DNA of 64,000 bases from JBDKFK01 sp039798745 (GCA_039798745.1 JBDKFK010000003.1:42121-106120); one strand, 5' to 3'; numbered from the stretch's first letter, positions 34,232-43,450 are shown. Notes: a model not told the origin generated them from the letters alone. Numbers and translations are program-made.

Positions 34232-35551
34232 ATGCTATTTCAACATAAAGAACCTCCAACAATAATCTCGGTCGGTGGAGGATTAATTGTCCCCGAAGGT
34301 ATTGATTCCGCTTTCTTGAATAAGTTAAACATCTTCATACGAGAACACGTGAAGAAGGGTAAACGATTTTTCCTTGTGGCCGGAGGAGGAAGGACCGCGC
34401 GTAACTATCGTGACGCGGGAAAGGCTGTTATTGGCAATCTTACCGAGGGAGATCAGGACTGGTTGGGCATTCACGCCACCCGTCTCAACGCTCATTTACT
34501 GAGAACAATCTTTCAGGATATTGCCCATCCCAGAATAATAGAGAACTACGACAAAAAACTATATAACTGGAAAGAGCCGGTTGTCATAGGTGCTGGCTGG
34601 AAGCCGGGATTCTCCAGTGATTATGACGCGGTAATCCTGGCAAAAGACTACAACGCCAACCTCATAATCAATTTATCTAATATCGACTGGGTATATGATA
34701 AAGATCCCCGTAAGTACCCCGACGCTCAGCCTATAAAACGCCTCACATGGGAAGAGATGGAGCTACTGGTAGGTACCAAATGGATCCCCGGTATGAACGC
34801 TCCCTTTGATCCCATCGCCGCGCAGCTGGCAAAAAGTATGGGTCTTACGGTAATCGTTGCCAATGGCAATGATTTTAAAAATATGGATAAGATAATTGAA
34901 TGCGACGCGTTCAAAGGCACAGTGATTATGCCGTACCGTATAGATGCCAGTTATTATGATCGTGAATACTATCTCGGAAAGGGCGATAAGCTCTCCAAAC
35001 GGGGAGAGACATTCTACTCTGCTTTCACACATTCCATCATAAGGTTCTATAGAGCGCTCATGATAAAACTTTTTATCAATCCAAGGACATGTCTCGACGT
35101 TGGGTGCGGAACCGGAGGCATGGTAAAGTGGCTTCGATTCTTTGGTGTCGATGCTCACGGAGTTGAGATTTCAAAGCAAGCTCTGGAGATGGCAGATGAG
35201 TCTATCAAACCTTATCTCCGGCAGGGAGATATAACCAGGTTGCCGATTGATGACAAAGCATATGATCTGGTGGTGACCTTTGATGTACTCGAACATGTAG
35301 AAAGAGGTAAGATAAAGAAAGCTGTAGAAGAATCTATACGTGTCGCAAAGAAATACGTCCTTCACAAGATTTATACTCGAGAGAATTTATGGATCGAATG
35401 GTTTCATGCAAGAGACTTTTCGCATGTATCTATTTTCTCCAGGCGTCATTGGGGACGGATATTTGGGGAAGTGGAAAAAGTAAAGATATCAGATCAGCCA
35501 TTTTTCAGATTGCCGACTTTTTTTGAGTCAATTTTTCTACTCAAGAAATAA
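34232..35551 (+). CDS. UMP-kinase-like domain fused to SAM methyltransferase, 439 aa
   Basis: Residues 1 to about 235 are an amino-acid-kinase-fold domain of the archaeal UMP kinase type: SVGGGLIVPEG, LVAGGGRTARNYRDAG, GIHATRLNAHLL, KPGFSSDYDAVILA and NLSNIDWVYDKDPRKYPDA. Residues 280-439 are a class I methyltransferase: CLDVGCGTGGMVKWL (about 288), AHGVEIS and DLVVTFDVLEHV. UMP kinase makes UDP; the methyltransferase target is unknown. I know of no standard fusion of this kind. It is preceded by a promoter, tiny ORF and terminator that look like attenuation control. Confidence 0.85.
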   Translation: MLFQHKEPPTIISVGGGLIVPEGIDSAFLNKLNIFIREHVKKGKRFFLVAGGGRTARNYRDAGKAVIGNLTEGDQDWLGIHATRLNAHLLRTIFQDIAHPRIIENYDKKLYNWKEPVVIGAGWKPGFSSDYDAVILAKDYNANLIINLSNIDWVYDKDPRKYPDAQPIKRLTWEEMELLVGTKWIPGMNAPFDPIAAQLAKSMGLTVIVANGNDFKNMDKIIECDAFKGTVIMPYRIDASYYDREYYLGKGDKLSKRGETFYSAFTHSIIRFYRALMIKLFINPRTCLDVGCGTGGMVKWLRFFGVDAHGVEISKQALEMADESIKPYLRQGDITRLPIDDKAYDLVVTFDVLEHVERGKIKKAVEESIRVAKKYVLHKIYTRENLWIEWFHARDFSHVSIFSRRHWGRIFGEVEKVKISDQPFFRLPTFFESIFLLKK

Positions 35552-35607
35552 GAAGCTCATTACCTGTCCAAAATACGGGGTATTAGGTATATAATGGTAG
35601 CTCTGGT

Positions 35608-36654
35608 ATGATCCTTTCTCATATTACTTTACAGCATTTCCGTAATTTTCCAAAAGCGTCTTGTAACGTCCATCCCAATATGACCATCATAATTGGAGAA
35701 AACGCACGGGGCAAGACCAATCTGCTTGAGTCTATATTTTTCTCCATGAACGGTGAAGGATTCCGCGAAACAAAAGAAGAGGAGTTGCTTGAATGGGGTG
35801 CCTCTGACGCATACGTCGAGACAGTGTGGACAGAAGGAGATCAGAAAAATTTATTCCAAATCCATCTGGCGCGGCGGGAAGAACGAACCGAAAAAAAGTT
35901 CTACGTTGATAAAACTCTGAAAAGCCATTTTCAGTACCGGCAGTATTTGGGTAAGGCGGTGCTCTTTGCGCCGGAACACATTGAGATTATCTCAGGTCCT
36001 CCTGATAAACGCAGAGACTATATCAATAAAATAATCTCTCTGTACAGTATTGAGTACAAGAAAACACTCCGCAACTATGAACACGCGCTGAGGAAACGGA
36101 ATAAGGTTCTCGAACATCACCAAAATATAGCCTCTTTAAAACAAGAACTTAGCTTCTGGGATACCTACCTCATAGAACACGCTGAGTATATACGTAAGGA
36201 GCGTGAAGCATATGTCGCGTATATAAACAGCCATCCCGATCTGCAGGGGAACCATTTTCATCTGAAATATATGAAGAATGAGCTGAACAGGGCACGACTC
36301 GACCACTATTTTGATCTTGAGACTAAAACACGAAAAACTGTAGTAGGCCCTCAAAAAGATGACTTTCAGATTTCTCTGACAAAAGAAGAGGTGGAAAAAA
36401 ATATTCACCACTTTGGCTCGCGCAGCGAACAGCGGCTGGGAGTATACTGGTTAAAGCTCAACGAAATACAGTACCTGGAAGAGTATTTTAAGAAGCGTCC
36501 TATCCTGCTTTTAGATGATATATTCTCGGAACTCGATATGAAGAACAAGAGACTTACTATGGAGCTGACTTCTAAGTATCAAACAGTGCTAACAACTACA
36601 GAGGCAGAGCTATTGCATCTATCCCATCTTCCCCAATCATCGATCGCGCTGTAA
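35608..36654 (+). CDS. recF: RecF-type DNA repair ATPase, 348 aa
   Basis: RecF loads RecA at single-strand gaps. The Walker A loop is IGENARGKTNLLES (about residues 29-42), the ABC signature is GSRSEQRLGVYWLKLNE, and Walker B is PILLLDDIFSELD. The middle has the coiled region (EYKKTLRNYEHALRKRNKVLEHH). Length is typical. It is not next to dnaA or dnaN as in many bacteria. TATAAT (35590-35595) ends 12 bases before the ATG. Its 3' end overlaps the convergent Pcs-like gene by 18 bases. Confidence 0.93.
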   Translation: MILSHITLQHFRNFPKASCNVHPNMTIIIGENARGKTNLLESIFFSMNGEGFRETKEEELLEWGASDAYVETVWTEGDQKNLFQIHLARREERTEKKFYVDKTLKSHFQYRQYLGKAVLFAPEHIEIISGPPDKRRDYINKIISLYSIEYKKTLRNYEHALRKRNKVLEHHQNIASLKQELSFWDTYLIEHAEYIRKEREAYVAYINSHPDLQGNHFHLKYMKNELNRARLDHYFDLETKTRKTVVGPQKDDFQISLTKEEVEKNIHHFGSRSEQRLGVYWLKLNEIQYLEEYFKKRPILLLDDIFSELDMKNKRLTMELTSKYQTVLTTTEAELLHLSHLPQSSIAL

Positions 36655-37356
36655 GCGGAGGGGAACAAAGGTGCGATACAGACTTACGCCAGTGTACAGA
36701 AGTATGTATCCCACAATAATCGCGTTAAGAGCTATATTCTGACGCGGATATATAAGCAATACTCCGACCGTTGCCACCCCCCATAACACAGAAGCAAGAA
36801 GCATAAGGCGGCGCAATAGTAACGACTTGCTGAGGTACTCCATCCGTGAAGGATAGACATATTTTATGGGTACAAAGACAAGAGCGATAAGTATTAGGGT
36901 TACAATGAGATTGATAGTCTGAGAGGTATTCCACAAATAGAGGTACATTACCAGTATGTTCCAGTAATCCGGGAATCCTTTAAAAAAATGGTCGTCAGTT
37001 TTCGCGTCTGCCTGCGCGAACTGATAGGAAGATGCAAGTGTCAGGAGAGCAGGAACAATAAGCCTCCACTGCGGCGCGAGCAGAGAGGATACCATGAAAA
37101 AAAATGCAGGAGCTATTACATATGTCACAAAGTCGATAATATTATCAAGAAGAGCTCCGTCAACACGAGCTGCGTTCTTTTTTGTATCAAACATACGCGC
37201 GAAGGTGCCATCGATCGAATCTACAAATATAGCCGCGAACATATAGATGAATGATTGTATATACCACTCGTTATGAATCGCGTATATCATGAGAAGTCCG
37301 AATACGGCTCCTGTTGCGGTAAGCAAATGTACACTATATGCGGCTATACGTTTCAT
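36637..37356 (-). CDS. pcs: CDP-alcohol phosphatidyltransferase, phosphatidylcholine-synthase-like, 239 aa
   Basis: The CDP-alcohol signature DGTFARMFDTKKNAARVDGALLDNIID (about residues 49-75; spacing DG-x2-AR-x8-G-x3-D-x3-D, with a longer internal gap) and TDDHFFKGFPDYWNILVMYLY match bacterial phosphatidylcholine synthase, which joins choline to CDP-diacylglycerol. About eight membrane helices are visible. CPR cells usually lack full lipid synthesis, so a scavenged-precursor route is possible. The substrate is inferred, not proven. It shares a transcript with the following gene (37359). Confidence 0.8.
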   Translation of the reverse strand: MKRIAAYSVHLLTATGAVFGLLMIYAIHNEWYIQSFIYMFAAIFVDSIDGTFARMFDTKKNAARVDGALLDNIIDFVTYVIAPAFFFMVSSLLAPQWRLIVPALLTLASSYQFAQADAKTDDHFFKGFPDYWNILVMYLYLWNTSQTINLIVTLILIALVFVPIKYVYPSRMEYLSKSLLLRRLMLLASVLWGVATVGVLLIYPRQNIALNAIIVGYILLYTGVSLYRTFVPLRLQRDR

Positions 37357-37358
37357 AG

Positions 37359-38198
37359 TTATTGGTCAACTCCTGTAAATTTGTTAGAGAAATTTAAGAA
37401 TATTTTGCTGAGCGGTCCTTTGCCGTGCGCAATGTCTGTGCCTATGGTATCCCAGTAAAGTCGGGTTGCCGCAGCTTTTACTTTTACCCAGCCTCCGGAT
37501 GTCTGCAGGTTTGATATATAGCTTACCCACGAGGCATAATATGCCGATGACCGATAATCGAGACCTTTCTGTTTGCCGTACATGAATGTTTCGTCGATGA
37601 GGTTTTTTATTGTTGCTACTTTTACTCTATCTTTTGGTTTTAATCCGGAAGGCATCCGAAAATGATACGCGAGGTAATCTGCATAGGGATGCCGTACCGT
37701 GTAACGCAAACCATTTTCCAACTGAATATACCATTTTTCAAGCGATTTCCATGGAATTTTCTGTTTCACATTGTCAAAGATGAGGTAAATATTACCTGTG
37801 CCCCATTCTCCGTCTTTATCAATCAGGATAGATGTTACAAACTGAAACATTGTCTGAATTTTGCCCATCGAAGGATACACGGCGGCCTCCACCGAAATAT
37901 GAGGAAATGTTTGTTTATCAGGAGCCTGGGCCCGAAGGGTTTTTATATACGTTTTCAGTTCTTTAATTTTTTGTTTGGAAGGGGTAAATACTATCAGGTC
38001 TATATCTCTTATCGTTCCGTCCTTGCGAAGTGCCTCGACTTTGTTATGGTTTTTGAAAGAAATAACTCTATTCTCGATGTCTATAGTACATTTGGTAGCC
38101 GCGTTTACGATACCTGTGTAGGAAACGCCACCGACAAACCGATGTTCGATAGAGTGTGCGTTACAGTATGTTTCTATATCCCGGATTATGGTGTACAC
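37359..38198 (-). CDS. Probable nucleotidyltransferase-fold protein, 279 aa
   Basis: Early motifs FVGGVSYTGIVNAA and IRDIDLIVFTP fit the GG/GS...DxD pattern of the nucleotidyltransferase fold. The rest (RHPYADYLAYHFRMPSGLKPKDRVKV) is not recognised. It starts two bases before the Pcs-like gene and may work on the same substrate, for example by activating a head group, which is a guess. I use GTG at 38198, six bases after TATACT (minus strand, 38205-38210); the longer ORF would translate through that box. Confidence 0.6.
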   Translation of the reverse strand: MYTIIRDIETYCNAHSIEHRFVGGVSYTGIVNAATKCTIDIENRVISFKNHNKVEALRKDGTIRDIDLIVFTPSKQKIKELKTYIKTLRAQAPDKQTFPHISVEAAVYPSMGKIQTMFQFVTSILIDKDGEWGTGNIYLIFDNVKQKIPWKSLEKWYIQLENGLRYTVRHPYADYLAYHFRMPSGLKPKDRVKVATIKNLIDETFMYGKQKGLDYRSSAYYASWVSYISNLQTSGGWVKVKAAATRLYWDTIGTDIAHGKGPLSKIFLNFSNKFTGVDQ

Positions 38199-38237
38199 GC
38201 TACAAGTATACACGACAGCACCATTGCTTTGGCTTTA

Positions 38238-38588
38238 TTATGAGGAAAGCTTGCGGAGCGTATGACGGATTTCATCAATCTTGAACTGCGACGTCTGTTG
38301 GTCTTTCTTCATTGCATCAATAATTCCATCGGAAGGGGAGGCATCACTTCTAATACGTTGAAGCTCTTCCTGAAATACATGAAGATAGTTTTCAAGTGAC
38401 TGATAGAGCTGAAGCTCTTTTTCGTATATTTTAACCCTGTGCTCCAGTTCAGATATGAGTACTGCGTTAAGTTTATCTTTTTTTACACCAGTATGAGCTA
38501 TCTCGTTTATTTTCTTTACGATAACTACTTTATCGTCGTTTTCGAGATTAGAATCAAGGATGGTTTGTATTATGGTCCGAACGTCCAT
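38238..38588 (-). CDS. Helical hypothetical protein, 116 aa
   Basis: The sequence is charged and helical (NENDDKVVIVKKI-type start, then ISELEHRVKIYEKELQLYQSLENYL), suggesting a coiled coil. No cysteine, membrane segment or known motif is visible. It lies eight bases after the 279-residue hypothetical gene and probably shares its transcript. Confidence 0.65.
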   Translation of the reverse strand: MDVRTIIQTILDSNLENDDKVVIVKKINEIAHTGVKKDKLNAVLISELEHRVKIYEKELQLYQSLENYLHVFQEELQRIRSDASPSDGIIDAMKKDQQTSQFKIDEIRHTLRKLSS

Positions 38589-38596
38589 GTATATTT

Positions 38597-39436
38597 TTAG
38601 TTCTCATTTGAGCGGAGCTTAGCTATTAGTCCGCGTAATATACTAATACCGACCTCTAGGCGGGATTTTCTTTCCTGAACATGCGCCTGACTTTCTGCTA
38701 TAGTACTGTCAGCTGCCTCGGTTGCCTTTTCTATAACATCTTTTTGTTTTTCAGTTTTACCGTAGCCATCTGAGAGTACCTCAGACTGTACTCTATCAAT
38801 AATCTGTGACGCGATATTGAGAGCTATCCCGTCACGATGAATTGCTTCTAACTGGCTGCGTTCTAAAGGTTGCTGTGTCTCCTGGGCTTGTTCAAACTCT
38901 TCTTTTGCCATTTGTACAGTCTTTAAGCTATTGCCAGCTGAGTCAAGCAGGAGATCGGAGGATGAGTTACTGGACATAAATGAGCGCAGCATTTGTTTTG
39001 CCATTTCACGTTTGTCCGCGGGTACGTCTTCGTCTACCAGACGATCGATTATAGTCTGCATACGTTGATTTACGGTATCCATTCCCGGCTCAGTCGCGAA
39101 CATTTTGAGAAGCAACTCATCGGCATTGGGCTGCTCCAGAAGTGTATTTATTGCTTCTCTTGCTATGACCACAGCCTTTTCTGCAGAGGCCTGTGTCATG
39201 GGGGCCATTACCTGATCACGAAACGCAAGAACATCAGGTGGATACTGAGACAGCCTACTGGCAAGTGTCTGTTCTACATGCCCAACAGGGCTGGCAATGA
39301 TTTCATCTGAGGATGCACTCCAGCGTCTAGCCTCTTGTGCAACAGTTTCAGTCTGTGCATCAAGTGCGTGTATAAGGCGGTTTTTCCGTTCATGTGCAAT
39401 ATGTTCCAAAGGCTGGATATCTGTTTCAGTCGACAT
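38597..39436 (-). CDS. Helical hypothetical protein, 279 aa
   Basis: The product is soluble, acidic and mostly helical, with Gln- and Glu-rich stretches (KEEFEQAQETQQPLERSQLEA). No family or catalytic motif is recognised. With the preceding 116-residue gene it forms a pair of coiled-coil proteins. A TACCAT box lies about seven bases before the ATG. Confidence 0.65.
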   Translation of the reverse strand: MSTETDIQPLEHIAHERKNRLIHALDAQTETVAQEARRWSASSDEIIASPVGHVEQTLASRLSQYPPDVLAFRDQVMAPMTQASAEKAVVIAREAINTLLEQPNADELLLKMFATEPGMDTVNQRMQTIIDRLVDEDVPADKREMAKQMLRSFMSSNSSSDLLLDSAGNSLKTVQMAKEEFEQAQETQQPLERSQLEAIHRDGIALNIASQIIDRVQSEVLSDGYGKTEKQKDVIEKATEAADSTIAESQAHVQERKSRLEVGISILRGLIAKLRSNEN

Positions 39437-39475
39437 ACGTTATATGGTACTTATATTTAAAGTCGAATTCAAATA

Positions 39476-40378
39476 TTATTCCAGGTTTGCGGTTAGTCTA
39501 TTTATTACAGGTACCGTCATAGACATAATGAAGAGGCTGAGAAAAAGAGCGAGACTTTCCAGTTCAAAGCTTAAGAACAGCCAATGAAGGGCTCCTATCA
39601 CACCACCAAACAGCACTTTCCCTATCTGATTTTTGGGAGTTGTCCGGGGATCGGTAATCATAAAGAAGGTAAAGATGAGTAGTGAAGGGGAAAGGATAGA
39701 AAAGGGAAAGTTTGTAACTCCCTGAAACCAACCAAGTTCCCCGTTCAGGTTATAAACCAAGAAAAAAAACATTTCAGCGGCGAGAAAACTAAGTGCGATA
39801 CCATATACTTTTGCCTTTATGATAAGTCGGGTACCTAAAAGTATTATGGGTGCTATCAATATATAGGAGGTCCGCCATTGTTCGGGGTTGATAGTCACCA
39901 GATTGGGGAGCGCTATAAGAAGAAGGACAATGGCAAAGTTAGAGGGATTGAAGACATGCCGTTTGTCAAATACTATGTAGTACTTAGATCCAATAGCAAG
40001 CACACCTGCAATAAAGTACACAATGTATTCATAATGGCCTTCTCTTACCTGCAATAAGAGAGCAAGACTTAAGCTGGAAATAAAACCGCTTGCGGGAAAG
40101 ATAATAATTTTTCTGTGTATATAGGTGAGTAAAACATCGAGTATTACACTTGTCAGTACAACAATAAGGATCTGTAAGGCTGTTATCTCGAACTGGAAGA
40201 CAAACTGACCGAGAAGCGTGACCGTGGTAAGTATGGTTATCTGTACAATCCGGGGATCTTTGAGCGTAGGATATGAAACGGTCATTTTATGTCCCCACAG
40301 CGTGATCTCTTTTGTTGATTCTTTCCACGTAGCACGGCGGGAAGGGTCAATAGCAGGAGCTTGCTTCTTTTCTGACAT
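39476..40378 (-). CDS. RnfD/NqrB-like membrane protein, 300 aa
   Basis: About nine membrane helices are visible. SGFISSLSLALLLQV, HVFNPSNFAIVLLL and FFMITDPRTTPKNQIG match the RnfD/NqrB/DUF-type family. In RNF and NQR complexes this subunit carries a covalent flavin and helps pump ions, but no other Rnf or Nqr gene is near, so this is a stand-alone homologue. Stand-alone members are known in several groups. TATACT (minus strand, 40389-40394) ends 10 bases before the ATG. Confidence 0.8.
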   Translation of the reverse strand: MSEKKQAPAIDPSRRATWKESTKEITLWGHKMTVSYPTLKDPRIVQITILTTVTLLGQFVFQFEITALQILIVVLTSVILDVLLTYIHRKIIIFPASGFISSLSLALLLQVREGHYEYIVYFIAGVLAIGSKYYIVFDKRHVFNPSNFAIVLLLIALPNLVTINPEQWRTSYILIAPIILLGTRLIIKAKVYGIALSFLAAEMFFFLVYNLNGELGWFQGVTNFPFSILSPSLLIFTFFMITDPRTTPKNQIGKVLFGGVIGALHWLFLSFELESLALFLSLFIMSMTVPVINRLTANLE

Positions 40379-40710
40379 ATGATAAGAAAGTATAGCAAGA
40401 ATTCGTGAGGGGTGCGTACGGTTATTCTTGCCCTATACGATGCGCTTGCATATTGCCCATAGTATGATATAATGTAGCTAGAGTTAAGTAAATAAACCTG
40501 CTTAAATTTGTTTGGCTACTGTCATTTCTTCACAGATCTACGTACCCGAATCACTCACTCACAATTAAGATGGTCATGAACAATAGTTTCAAAAATGGGC
40601 CTATCCTAAGGAAAGCCGCGTAAATACCTATAGTTTTACCCGCGTAATCACCCAGCGAGAGAATTTGAGCAGATTTATATACTCATACTTTAATGTATAA
40701 TAGTGCCTGT
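40379..40710. other. Gene-free 332-base divergent region, possible small RNA
   Basis: No ORF of note is present. TTGCAT (40446-40451) and TATAAT (40468-40473) form a plus-strand promoter about 240 bases before the next gene, which has its own -10 box. Between them lies sequence with a GC-richer part near 40600-40660 where CGCGTAAA opposes TTTACCCGCG as an imperfect hairpin. This layout would suit a small RNA or a long leader. I could not match it to tmRNA, SRP RNA, 6S, RNase P RNA or a known riboswitch. Confidence 0.4.
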
Positions 40711-41421
40711 ATGCAGCCTATCAATATACTCTTTACACTTTCATCACTTAACGTGCTGCTTGTTACGATAGAAAGGTTTTCATTCACAACCTCTGTAGTG
40801 CTCCAACCATTTAGCTATCTCAGGCTTCATGAGTTGGTACAGATGACTACACTCATCCTGTTCTCAGTTATTATTCCCCTGTTATTGCTGAAACAGCTTT
40901 CACATAACTTTGAAAGCCTCAGAACCCGTAATGGACAGATGTATCTGCTGCTTTTTGTAATCGGTGTATATTTTTACGCGACCGGCAACGGTCTGCATGA
41001 AGTGGCAAGCTTTCTGTTTAACCATTACTGTGACGTGAAGCATTTTAAAGATCCCCTATGTGGCAGCTTATACTTCAATAACTACTATACGGGCAATATT
41101 CTGTTTTTTATTGGCGGATACTGTATGAATCTGGCACTCGCATTATTTGAACGAATGAAGCCTGTTGTACATTTTAATAATAAAGATCTAACGATTCTTA
41201 TCATTAATAGTCTCATATATGCCTTTGCCATCTTTGCCTACGCGGCGTTCGATCGGGTGCTGGTAGGAATAGCGTTTTCGGTTCTTACTATGATAACAAT
41301 TGGGTTCCTACTGCCAAGCACACGTAAAGACTATCGCACACTTCCCTTTACGCTATACTGTGTCTTATCATATACCGCGGCAACCGTGGCCGCATTATTA
41401 GTAAGGTTTGTAATCCTATAA
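40711..41421 (+). CDS. Polytopic membrane protein of unknown function, 236 aa
   Basis: Six to seven hydrophobic helices are visible, with a conserved-looking stretch GVYFYATGNGLHEVASFLFNHYC in an outer or loop region that has His, Glu and Cys residues. No family is recognised. I use the ATG at 40711; the ATG 18 bases earlier contains the TATAAT box (40696-40701) in its reading frame. The box ends nine bases before the chosen start. Confidence 0.7.
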   Translation: MQPINILFTLSSLNVLLVTIERFSFTTSVVLQPFSYLRLHELVQMTTLILFSVIIPLLLLKQLSHNFESLRTRNGQMYLLLFVIGVYFYATGNGLHEVASFLFNHYCDVKHFKDPLCGSLYFNNYYTGNILFFIGGYCMNLALALFERMKPVVHFNNKDLTILIINSLIYAFAIFAYAAFDRVLVGIAFSVLTMITIGFLLPSTRKDYRTLPFTLYCVLSYTAATVAALLVRFVIL

Positions 41422-41423
41422 CT

Positions 41424-41849
41424 ATGTCAGAATATATGCCTGCACCTGAGCCGGAGTCCAAAGAGCCCCCTATTCTTGCCTTGTCACAAAAGATGGGGGC
41501 AGTATTTAGCGCAGAATCGAAGGCCGCCTTATCGTTCTTTAAACCACGGATGGAGGAAGAGGAAAAAATGATAGCATTTAGATTGCTTCATGATAGTCTT
41601 CAAGAAGCTGAAACCGAGCAGACTGAGCCCGAGGTACAAGTTCAGGTACGTCATGATATAGGGATAGTACTGGCTTTAGCTCATGCTCATTATGTGAGTG
41701 AGTCCACATGGCCTGAAATGTCAGAGGAGCTCTGGACCGCGTTTGATCTTGCCGATCAAAACGCTGAAAATTATCCAGAGTTTTTTGATACGAAGGAAGA
41801 AATATATGCGGTTATAAAAGACCTGGCGCAGAAGCAGCACAGAGTGTAG
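41424..41849 (+). CDS. Acidic hypothetical protein, 141 aa
   Basis: The first 20 residues are proline- and glutamate-rich and probably unstructured; the rest is helical (KMIAFRLLHDSLQEAE, VRHDIGIVLALAHAHYV). It begins two bases after the membrane protein gene and is probably translated from the same mRNA. It ends with TAG. No function is recognised. Confidence 0.6.
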   Translation: MSEYMPAPEPESKEPPILALSQKMGAVFSAESKAALSFFKPRMEEEEKMIAFRLLHDSLQEAETEQTEPEVQVQVRHDIGIVLALAHAHYVSESTWPEMSEELWTAFDLADQNAENYPEFFDTKEEIYAVIKDLAQKQHRV

Positions 41850-41854
41850 ACTAA

Positions 41855-42793
41855 CTACTTCACAATCTCCAGAATTACAAATAAAACGTAAATAGATATC
41901 ATAATGAAGCCATTCTTACGTGAAATAAAGTTTTTCTCCAGAGAAAAATAATAAAACAGTGAGAGCGCAATAATAATAAATATAAATGTAACAAAAAAAT
42001 TGTTGATAGTTATAATTTCTCCGTTACTCAGAACAGTGAAAAGGCCAAACAGAAATGTGCTTACTGCCGCGGCTCCTACATAATCACCCATAGCAATATC
42101 TTTATTCCCCGAAGCCACCGATCGTATCGCCAGCGACAACTCGGGCAGATCTGTGCCAAGCGCGACTATGATAAGGCTTATATAAAAAGCAGACACATGA
42201 AATGTGTTCGCAAAATAGATGGTTTTGTCTACAATCACGTTACTGGAGACGAACACAATAATAAGACCGACGAGGATATTAATAATATCTTTATACGAAT
42301 ACGCTTTCATATTGAGCATTTTCGTATTATGTTTATCAAAAATTCCGTGGTGTCTTTCCACAAAGAAAAGGAGTATTAAATATAACACTATCAGTACCGC
42401 GCCCTCAAACGAAGTCACTCTATTGTCCAGTACTACAATCGAAGGGGCTATTATTACGCCCATGGTTATGAGGAGCATTTTTTTGCTGAGCTCATGTTTC
42501 AGATTAATACCATTACCAAAGATAGCCAGGAGAGGAATTATTACAAGAAAGAGCACGACTATACCACCCAGCAGATTCCCAACAAATATGTTCGTGTCGT
42601 GGTTTATTACCGCCTGCAAACCTACGGAAAGTTCCGGAGTAGAAGTAAGAAGTCCCAGGAATATAAAGGAGAAAGCAAACGGTGAAATTTTTAGTTTTTT
42701 AGAAAACTTACTTGTGGAGGAAACTATAAGACCTGCGCCCAACCATATACATATAAAAGCAATTATATAGAGTATGAGGTGGACAACAATCAT
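41855..42793 (-). CDS. CaCA-family sodium/calcium exchanger-like protein, 312 aa
   Basis: Two alpha repeats are visible: GLLTSTPELSVGLQAVINHD with VGNLLGG, and ALGTDLPELSLAIRSVASGNKDIAMGDYVGAA. These are the ion-binding motifs of cation exchangers of the YrbG/CaCA family, with about 10 membrane helices. It likely expels Ca2+ or another cation in exchange for Na+ or H+. TATAAT (minus strand, 42800-42805) ends six bases before the ATG. Confidence 0.9.
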   Translation of the reverse strand: MIVVHLILYIIAFICIWLGAGLIVSSTSKFSKKLKISPFAFSFIFLGLLTSTPELSVGLQAVINHDTNIFVGNLLGGIVVLFLVIIPLLAIFGNGINLKHELSKKMLLITMGVIIAPSIVVLDNRVTSFEGAVLIVLYLILLFFVERHHGIFDKHNTKMLNMKAYSYKDIINILVGLIIVFVSSNVIVDKTIYFANTFHVSAFYISLIIVALGTDLPELSLAIRSVASGNKDIAMGDYVGAAAVSTFLFGLFTVLSNGEIITINNFFVTFIFIIIALSLFYYFSLEKNFISRKNGFIMISIYVLFVILEIVK

Positions 42794-42821
42794 GCTTTCA
42801 TTATAGTAAAAGGATCAACGA

Positions 42822-43403
42822 TTAATCGTGAAATTTTTCTTCTTTTTCGAACATAGCGATAAACATCTTTATACGGTTTTCTCTGGTTTCCGGTGTTTTA
42901 GCGCTCTGAAGACGGAAGTACACCGCGTAGGTATTATGTTTATCAAGCGTCTGAAAAAAAGCGTATGCTTTTTCATTTTTTCGAAGCTCTGTCATAAAGT
43001 CATCAGGCGGTCTGCCTCTTGAGGACGATTGATAGGCTGCTTGCCACCTGCCGTCGGCCTTTGCTGCTTCAATCTGAGCCATGCCCGCGGCTGTCATTTT
43101 GCCGAGCTTTATGAGACGTTCAACATTCTGTGTATTTTTGTGCGACCAGATACTTCTTTTTCTCCGGGGAGTAAAACGCTGATACCACGACAGCTCATCG
43201 GCTTTTTTTACCTGTCCGTCAATCCAGCCAAAACAGAGAGCCTCATCGAGAGCTTCGGCATATGTTATAGACGCAATACCCGTGTCTTTTTTGTACATAT
43301 GAAGCCAGATACCGTCCTGCTGCGCGTGATGTTTTTCCAGCCATTCACGCCATGCCTGAGGTGTCTTGAAACCGATTATGGGTAAATCCAGTTGATCTGT
43401 CAT
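42822..43403 (-). CDS. YdeI/OmpD-associated family protein, 193 aa
   Basis: The family motifs are WREWLEKHHAQQDGIWLHMYKK, ITYAEALDEALCFGWIDGQVK and FTPRRKRSIWSHKN. These soluble proteins of the bacteriocin-protection-like YdeI group have no firm biochemical role. It has a normal length and stands alone. TATAAT is about 20 bases upstream of the ATG, so this one has a short leader. Confidence 0.88.
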   Translation of the reverse strand: MTDQLDLPIIGFKTPQAWREWLEKHHAQQDGIWLHMYKKDTGIASITYAEALDEALCFGWIDGQVKKADELSWYQRFTPRRKRSIWSHKNTQNVERLIKLGKMTAAGMAQIEAAKADGRWQAAYQSSSRGRPPDDFMTELRKNEKAYAFFQTLDKHNTYAVYFRLQSAKTPETRENRIKMFIAMFEKEEKFHD

Positions 43404-43450
43404 AAAGATTATTAGGGTATCTTATTATAGCATCTAAGTCTAGACTATTG

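Noticed and set aside
40450..40690. tmRNA or SRP RNA
   Set aside because: TAAACCTGCTTA resembles a short piece of tmRNA, but the tag, the tRNA-like ends and the SRP GGAAG core are missing.
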